A stretch of DNA of 18,723 bases from an uncultured Corynebacterium sp. GTDB lineage: Bacteria > Actinomycetota > Actinomycetes > Mycobacteriales > Mycobacteriaceae. Of the stretch, positions 15,106 to 18,723 are shown one piece after another. The notes beneath the pieces were generated by a model that saw nothing but the letters and a program-made list of their open reading frames with translations, had not been told where the DNA came from and did not search any database. The stretch is taken from positions 1 to 18,723 of the forward strand of contig NZ_CALLDG010000034.1 in the NCBI RefSeq assembly GCF_937999985.1. The letters run 5' to 3'. Within the stretch, counting starts at the first letter, position 1; every line of letters starts with the position of its first letter. The translations under genes and the position numbers were made by a program.

Positions 15106-15964
15106 GCTCCCCGAGGTTGAGGTCGTCCGCCGCGGCCTGGAAGAACACCTGGTCGGCCGCCGCTTTACCGACGTCGAGGTCTGTCACCCGCGCGCCGTCC
15201 GCTCCGGGGAGCCGGAAGTTCTTGTTTCTTTTCTTCGTGACGCCACCGTCTCCGCCGTCAAACGCCGCGGAAAATTTTTGTGGTTGGACTTCGGCGAGGA
15301 TTTCCTGCTGCAAGTGCACCTGGGCATGAGCGGCCAGATGCTCGTGGCCGACCCCGGCCAGGTGCAGTCCCCGCACGTGCGCATCCGGGCTGGCCTATCC
15401 GATGGGCGCGAGCTGTGCTTCGTGGACCAGCGAACCTTCGGCGAGTGGCGGCTGGAAAAGGCCGTGCCGGATCCGTGGGTAGCGGGGGCCGGGGTGGCGT
15501 CACCAAAAAATTTTTTACCCCAGAACGTAAGCCACATTGCCGCCGATCCGCTAGAGGCCGCCTTTGATGCGCGGGCGGCGGTAGAGCGGATGAAGGCCAA
15601 GCGCGCGGCGGTGAAGACGGTGCTGCTGAACCAGGAGGTCGTCTCCGGTATTGGCAACATCTACGCCGACGAGGCGCTGTTTCTGGCCGGGGTGCGTCCG
15701 CGGCGAAGTGCGGCTCTGCTGAGTAGGCCCACCCTGCACCGGGTGTTGCAGTCGGCGGCGGAAGTGATGGAGCGCGCGTTGGAACAGGGCGGAACCAGCT
15801 TCGATGCGCTGTATGTGAACGTCAACGGTGCGTCGGGGTACTTTTCGCGCTCGCTGAACGTGTACGGGCGCGGCGGCGAAGCCTGCAAGAGGTGCGGGGA
15901 GCCGATCAAGCGGGTTGTCGTCGGCGGGCGGGCGACGCACTATTGCGCGACGTGCCAGCAGTAG
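15098..15964 (+). CDS. mutM: Formamidopyrimidine-DNA glycosylase (Fpg/MutM)
   Basis: Bifunctional glycosylase/AP lyase that removes 8-oxoguanine and formamidopyrimidines from DNA. It is 288 residues. The N-terminus PELPEVEVVRRGL gives the catalytic Pro2 and Glu3 after Met removal, which fixes the GTG start at 15098 even though it lies inside rnc. Lys59 of RRGKFLWL is the conserved active-site lysine. GIGNIYADEALF is the helix-two-turn-helix region, and the C-terminal zinc finger has Cys263, Cys266, Cys283 and Cys286. Together with mutT1 in this window it provides a defence against 8-oxoguanine. Two A/T-tract runs (15271-15279 and 15505-15516) break its GC-rich coding, the second using a TTA leucine codon. 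Confidence 0.97.
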   Translation: MPELPEVEVVRRGLEEHLVGRRFTDVEVCHPRAVRSGEPEVLVSFLRDATVSAVKRRGKFLWLDFGEDFLLQVHLGMSGQMLVADPGQVQSPHVRIRAGLSDGRELCFVDQRTFGEWRLEKAVPDPWVAGAGVASPKNFLPQNVSHIAADPLEAAFDARAAVERMKAKRAAVKTVLLNQEVVSGIGNIYADEALFLAGVRPRRSAALLSRPTLHRVLQSAAEVMERALEQGGTSFDALYVNVNGASGYFSRSLNVYGRGGEACKRCGEPIKRVVVGGRATHYCATCQQ

Positions 15965-16066
15965 GAGTGCCACGGGCGAACAGCGAGAACCTTAAAGCTT
16001 CCTGAGCTGCAACGATAGGTAGATAAAGAGGATCGGGCGCATTTATTTTCTGGCACTAGTTTCGGG

Positions 16067-16080
16067 TAAATTTCTGCGCA
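16067..16080 (+). promoter_or_regulatory. Candidate -10 box for leaderless agcS transcript
   Basis: TAAATT (16067-16072) fits TANNNT and ends 7 nt before the ATG at 16080; no ribosome binding site precedes the ATG. The surrounding 16020-16080 sequence is AT-rich compared with its neighbours. The promoter would still drive the truncated gene. Confidence 0.5.
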
Positions 16081-17039
16081 TGGAAACAATTGAAAATTTC
16101 GTGGCGAATACGCTGAACGAAAATATTTGGAAGATCATCCCCGTCTTCCTGCTCGCAGCCGGCGCCTACTTCGGCATTCGCACCCTGGTGGTGCAGATCC
16201 GGATGGTGCCGGACATGTTCCGCTCGGTGAAGGAACCGGCGGTCGGCAAGAGCGGAGAGAACATCTCCGCGTTCCAGGCTTTCAGCATCTCGGCAGCGTC
16301 CCGCGTGGGTACAGGCAACGTGGTGGGCGTGGCTATCGCCATCACCCTGGGTGGCCCGGGCGCGGTGTTCTGGATGTGGATCGTCGCCCTCGTCGGCGGC
16401 GCGACTGCCTTCGTGGAAGCCACGCTGGCGCAGCTGTGGAAAACCCGCGATAAGGACGGCTACGTCGGTGGCCCGGCCTACTACATGACCAAGGGGCTGG
16501 GCGCGAAGCCGCTGGCGTTGATCTTCGGCATCGCCATCACCATCACCTATGGCTTTGTGTACAACGCCGTGCAGACCAACTCCATCGCGGAGGCCGCGGG
16601 TTCCTCCCTGCACTCCCTGAACCCCAATATTGCGCCCGATGCGACTTGGCTGAAGATCGCTACGGGCCTGCTGGTGGCCGTGCTGACCGCGCTGGTGATC
16701 TTCGGTGGCGTGAAGCGCATCGCTAACGCTACCCAGGTGATCGTGCCCGTCATGGCCAGTGCCTACATTCTGTTGGGCGTGATCGTGCTGGCCATCAACA
16801 TCAGCGAAGTTCCAGCGATGTTCGGCACCATCGTGGAGCACGCCCTGGGCATCAAGGAGATCGCCGGTGCCACCTTGGGCGCAGCGTTCATGAACGGCAT
16901 GCGCCGTGGTCTGTTCTCCAACGAGGCCGGCCAGGGCTCTGCACCGAACGCCGCCGCCACCGCGGCAGTATCGCACCCGGTCAAGCAGGGGCTGGTGCAG
17001 ACCCTGGGTGTGTATTTTGACACCCTGGTGGTTTGCACG
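16080..17039 (+). pseudogene. Sodium:alanine/glycine symporter (AgcS family), 3' end lost at a junction
   Basis: The first 320 codons encode an inner-membrane amino acid:cation symporter of the AgcS (SSS-like APC fold) family. Features are a hydrophobic segment at about 18-37, SRVGTGNVVGVAIAITLGGPGAVFWMW split over two helices, YVGGPAYYMTKGLG, and the GLFSNEAGQGSAPNAAA region that precedes the seventh or eighth helix in the family. Homology stops after FDTLVVCT (about 17039); family members continue with further membrane helices to roughly 450-500 residues. The open frame instead continues to 17303 through a terminator and the antisense of the polymerase gene, giving a 407-codon chimeric frame. 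It is therefore judged a disrupted, non-functional gene. The exact junction base is uncertain by several bases. Confidence 0.85.
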
Positions 17040-17066
17040 GTCATATCAAAAAGTTTATACAGAAAA

Positions 17067-17097
17067 ACCCCCTACCAGCTGGTAGGGGGTCTTTTTT
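17067..17097. terminator. Strong bidirectional rho-independent terminator
   Basis: A perfect 24-nt palindrome (17067-17090), with outer arms ACCCCCTACCAG and CTGGTAGGGGGT, is followed on the plus strand by C and six T (17091-17097) and on the minus strand by G-rich arm then five T. The polymerase stop codon (17096-17098) lies within its plus-side T tract, so it ends polymerase transcription and also stops read-through from the agcS promoter into the element. An exact palindrome leaves no fixed loop, so a few central bases must stay unpaired. Confidence 0.9.
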
Positions 17098-18723
17098 ATT
17101 TGAGGGTGGCTTCGTACTCGGAGCGGGTTTCGTCCGTTACGTACCCGGAGCCCCAGGAGGGGCCGTACACCTCTGCGTCGGTCCCGATGTGGACCCCGAA
17201 CAGGTCGGCCTCCATGAGGGAGGCGATCTTCTGCGCAGCCGCCTCGGCCACCCGGGAGGGGACGCTGGCGACTACTTCGTCGTGGATGGGCAGGCGTAGG
17301 TAGGGTGTAATCCCTTCCTCGTCCATGCGCAGGAGAGCTCGTGCTGTGATGTCACGGCTGGTGGACTGGATCATGTAGTTCAGCGCCGCGTAGGCACGAT
17401 CCTTATCCACATGCAGCACTCGCCCGGTCACAGTGTCGATGCACCCGTTAGCCTTAGCCTGGGCTTGCAGCCGGTCTGCCAGCTTCTTTACGCCAGGGTA
17501 GGTTCGCTCGAAGCCCTGGATAACCTCGCGGGCTTTTTCTACGGTGATTCCGCAGGTTTCCGCGATGTTCCTCGGCCCGGAGCCGTACACGTAGGCGAAG
17601 TTCACTGTCTTACCGACGGAGCGTTCGACGCCCGACGCATCGGCGGTCATCTGGTGCAGGTCCGCCCCGGTTGCGAAAGCATCTTTCATGTTCTTGTCGC
17701 CCGACAGCGCTGCCAGGACTCGGAGTTCCTGGGCTTGGTAGTCGCACGATACGATGGATTCTCCTTCGTCGGGGATGAAGCACCGCCGGATTGTCCAGTC
17801 CCCGGAGGGGAGTGTTTGTGCTGGGATTCCTGTGATGCTCATGCGCCCTGTGCGGGCTGCGAGGGTGTTGATGCCAGCGTGGCACCTGTCCTCGCTGTCC
17901 CTGCGGTTCAGGAAGTTCTGAACCCAGGATGCTCGCTGCTTCTTCACCTTCTTAGCCTCCAGCACGTAGGCTGCTAGTCGGCTGCCTTCGTCGGAGAGCT
18001 TGGTGAGGACTGCTTCGTCCAGTTTTTTGTTGCCGGAGGGGGTGAGTTCGGTGAGTTTAGCTCCGTCGAACTCCTCCAGAGCTTGAGCTACCTCAGCGTT
18101 CTGGTTGACGGATTCGATGCCGTACTCGATGAGGGCCAGGCCCTCCCAGAGGGTTTGCTCCTCCTCCAGCTTTTTATCCAGGTTTTGCGCGTACTCCACG
18201 TCCAGCAGGAACCCGTTGCGCTGCATCTCCGCGCAGACGCGGGCTACCTCGTGCTCGTACCTGACCAGGTTCAGCACTGACTGGTTGTGGAACGGGGTGT
18301 TGGCGAGCCGGGCTTGTTGCTTGCGGGCTACGCCCTCCAGCATACGCTGGAGCTGGTTGTGCAGACCGTAGGTCAGTACCACATCCATCCCCGCGTACCC
18401 GAGGTACGTTTCGTTCCAAGCGTCGATGGTGGCGAACAGCTCCGACTTGGTACACCCAATCTCCTTAGCCATGCTGGCGATGCTGCCTTTAACATCGTCG
18501 GCTACCGTGGGCATCTTAAGGACGGTCCGGGTCAGTTCTGAGAGCGAGTGGCCCGGTCCTCCCTCGCGGACTCCTCGGGAGTCCACCAGGTGCGCGAGGA
18601 TCATGGTGTCGGTGATGCGGGACCAGTCTGCCTTGTACCCGTAGCACTGCTCTAGGGCCAGCACGTCGTAGGTTGCGTTGTGCAGGTACAGATCCCGGTC
18701 TTCGAACCACTGTTCGAGCGTCC
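17096..18723 (-). CDS. Phage-type family A DNA polymerase (N-terminus beyond window)
   Basis: About 541 residues are visible; the frame is open to base 18721, so the start lies beyond the window and the GTG at 18664 is internal. The N-terminal part is a 3'-5' exonuclease domain: LHNATYD (Exo II, just upstream of 18664) and YAGMD (Exo III, near 18395-18380). The polymerase domain has RTGRMS, motif A SCDYQAQELR (about 17749-17720; DYSQIELR in most relatives), motif B RSVGKTVNFAYVYG (about 17623-17582) and motif C LPIHDEV (about 17290-17270). No 5' nuclease domain is seen in the visible part. This short exonuclease-plus-polymerase form is common in actinobacteriophages and differs from chromosomal PolI, which is longer and would lie elsewhere. 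All catalytic acids are present, so it is probably active. Confidence 0.9.
   Translation of the reverse strand, partial: TLEQWFEDRDLYLHNATYDVLALEQCYGYKADWSRITDTMILAHLVDSRGVREGGPGHSLSELTRTVLKMPTVADDVKGSIASMAKEIGCTKSELFATIDAWNETYLGYAGMDVVLTYGLHNQLQRMLEGVARKQQARLANTPFHNQSVLNLVRYEHEVARVCAEMQRNGFLLDVEYAQNLDKKLEEEQTLWEGLALIEYGIESVNQNAEVAQALEEFDGAKLTELTPSGNKKLDEAVLTKLSDEGSRLAAYVLEAKKVKKQRASWVQNFLNRRDSEDRCHAGINTLAARTGRMSITGIPAQTLPSGDWTIRRCFIPDEGESIVSCDYQAQELRVLAALSGDKNMKDAFATGADLHQMTADASGVERSVGKTVNFAYVYGSGPRNIAETCGITVEKAREVIQGFERTYPGVKKLADRLQAQAKANGCIDTVTGRVLHVDKDRAYAALNYMIQSTSRDITARALLRMDEEGITPYLRLPIHDEVVASVPSRVAEAAAQKIASLMEADLFGVHIGTDAEVYGPSWGSGYVTDETRSEYEATLK

Larger units (their letters stand above)
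17040..18723. mobile_element. Edge of a probable prophage inserted in agcS
   Basis: From about 17040 the sequence no longer matches the symporter and instead holds an AT-rich junction (17040-17066), a strong terminator and a phage-type DNA polymerase in the opposite direction, running to the window end. No integrase, tRNA or direct repeat is visible here, so the element type and its att core cannot be defined; a candidate att region is around 17025-17050. The base composition looks slightly less GC-rich than the chromosome to the left, judged by eye. Confidence 0.65.

Noticed and set aside
8944..15507. Shared 15-mer GGTGGCGTCACCAAA at 8944-8958 and 15493-15507
   Set aside because: Both encode VASP in unrelated proteins; a chance match of this length is plausible in biased sequence.

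Overview
The window is GC-rich, gene-dense actinobacterial chromosome, most likely Corynebacterium or a close relative in the Mycobacteriales. The basis is gene order and family membership: leuC-leuD, a two-domain mutT1 next to gpsA, then ddl, DUF3515, thiL, ung, a DAK2-domain protein, recG, rsmD and coaD, followed by sepIVA-like, DUF177, rnc and fpg. These blocks match the mycobacterial Rv2988c-Rv2965c and Rv2927c-Rv2924c neighbourhoods, here brought together. Six genes start 7-8 nt after a TANNNT -10 box, consistent with leaderless mRNAs common in this group. The species cannot be settled from the sequence alone.

Layout. 2-1199: end of leuC and all of leuD (leucine biosynthesis). 1203-2231 (minus): MutT1-like Nudix plus histidine-phosphatase protein, tail to tail with leuD across 3 nt. 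2232-2355: divergent promoter region with a palindrome, an inverted repeat and a 15-bp tandem duplication. 2356-4556: gpsA (phospholipid precursor) and ddl (peptidoglycan precursor). 4557-4961: a gene-free convergent gap holding two homologous 128-bp inverted-repeat elements. 4962-6035 (minus): membrane-anchored DUF3515 protein with a duplicated domain. 6097-12971: thiL, ung, fakA-like, recG, a 70-residue biotinyl-carrier-like protein, rsmD and coaD, all on the plus strand. 13031-15964: coiled-coil SepIVA/DivIVA-like protein, DUF177, rnc and fpg. 16080-17039: 5' two thirds of an AgcS-family sodium:amino-acid symporter gene, broken off abruptly. 17040-18723: foreign DNA with a strong bidirectional terminator and a phage-type family A DNA polymerase on the minus strand, running off the window end.

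The left 16 kb is housekeeping: leucine, thiamine, CoA, phospholipid and cell-wall precursor synthesis, with DNA and nucleotide repair (mutT1, ung, recG, fpg) and RNA processing or modification (rnc, rsmD). The right end is probably the edge of a prophage or related element that has disrupted agcS. No integrase lies within the window, so the att site and element type remain inferred.

The observations most worth following are the agcS/phage junction; the paired 128-bp elements, whose stem arms changed by compensatory substitutions; strong over-occurrence of AAAATTTT in a GC-rich sequence, mostly inside genes; and the duplicated DUF3515 domain.
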